Assembly (NCBI GenBank): GCA_009774215.1
Contig: VSNH01000151.1
Location: forward strand, 1 to 5,417
Source: Lachnospiraceae bacterium
Lineage (GTDB): Bacteria > Bacillota > Clostridia > Lachnospirales > Lachnospiraceae
Direction: 5' to 3'
Length of the DNA: 5,417 bases
Below the pieces are notes generated by a model, which saw only the letters and a program-made list of their open reading frames with translations, was not told the DNA's origin and did not search any database. Below, one piece after another: positions 5,311 to 5,417 of this stretch; position 1 is the first letter of the stretch, and each line of letters begins with the position of its first letter. The translations under genes were made by a program, and so were the position numbers.

Positions 5311-5381
5311 AGGAGAATGCCCAAAATACGGGCATTCTCCGCATTGATTTGAGATTCCGCGAAGCGAAAACATGGAGGTTA

Positions 5382-5417
5382 GTGTGAGAAGTACTTCTAA
5401 TCACTCGCAGCAGGGGC
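5382..5417 (+). repeat. Structured element, copy D3, cut by the window end
   Basis: The first 36 bases match copies D1 and D2 exactly, covering the left outer arm, the left arm of stem A and the start of the inner hairpin. The remainder lies outside the window. Confidence 0.8.

Larger units (their letters stand above)
5064..5417 (+). repeat. Tandem array of 154-bp units (two full, one partial)
   Basis: Units run 5064-5217, 5218-5371 and 5372 to the window edge. Units 1 and 2 differ at only four of 154 positions (5070, 5071, 5117 and 5186 in unit 1); the 46 visible bases of unit 3 match unit 2. Each unit begins ATGGAG, then carries the structured element, a 10-11-bp hairpin and an AT-richer spacer. 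Homology starts inside the lipoprotein gene, and each unit keeps a TAG in the register of that gene's stop. The array continues beyond the window, so copy number is unknown. No long gene is present after 5074. Confidence 0.95.

Noticed and set aside
5064..5417. CRISPR array or integron attC series
   Set aside because: The 154-bp units are nearly identical throughout, with no unique spacers and no cassette genes between them.

Overview
The window looks like chromosomal DNA from a spore-forming Firmicute, most probably a gut-type Clostridium relative (Lachnospiraceae-like). This rests on strong GGAGG ribosome-binding sites, a short YesN-type response regulator, a NagB with Asn rather than Asp at the second active-site position (as in Bacillus-type enzymes), and a lipoprotein with a GerMN (spore germination/sporulation) domain. 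The assignment is inference from protein style and could not be checked by search.

All five genes lie on the + strand. (1) 248-1108 is the inner-membrane permease of a carbohydrate ABC importer (MalG type), apparently the last gene of a transporter operon that starts before the window. (2) 1469-2254 is a response regulator with a receiver domain and an AraC-type DNA-binding domain, with its own good sigma-A promoter at 1410-1438. (3) 2286-3011 is nagB, 31 bp downstream. (4) 3152-4300 is nagA. (5) 4376-5074 is a GerMN-domain lipoprotein with its own extended -10 promoter and probably a TTG start.

Together the genes suggest amino-sugar catabolism. NagA deacetylates N-acetylglucosamine-6-phosphate, NagB converts the product to fructose-6-phosphate and ammonia, and the regulator may sense the sugar through a kinase not in the window and control the importer. 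The GerMN lipoprotein is probably a separate transcription unit acting at the cell envelope. No sensor kinase, solute-binding protein or ATPase is visible.

The most unusual content lies between the genes. The gaps at 87-229, 1110-1389, 3008-3135 and 5064-5417 hold elaborate inverted-repeat structures, three of which begin exactly at or within 2 bp of a stop codon. Elements at 1110-1221 and 5074-5156 share an identical internal geometry: a 9-bp stem, 8 nt, a 5-bp stem, a 4-nt loop, 5 bp, 7 nt and the 9-bp arm. Their 9-bp stems differ by two compensated base pairs, so they are divergent members of a family whose fold is conserved. The second member is repeated in tandem every 154 bp from 5064 to the window end (two full units and a partial third). 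The element at 3008-3135 has 20-bp terminal inverted repeats whose ends can each fold alone or pair with each other, immediately before the nagA ribosome-binding site.
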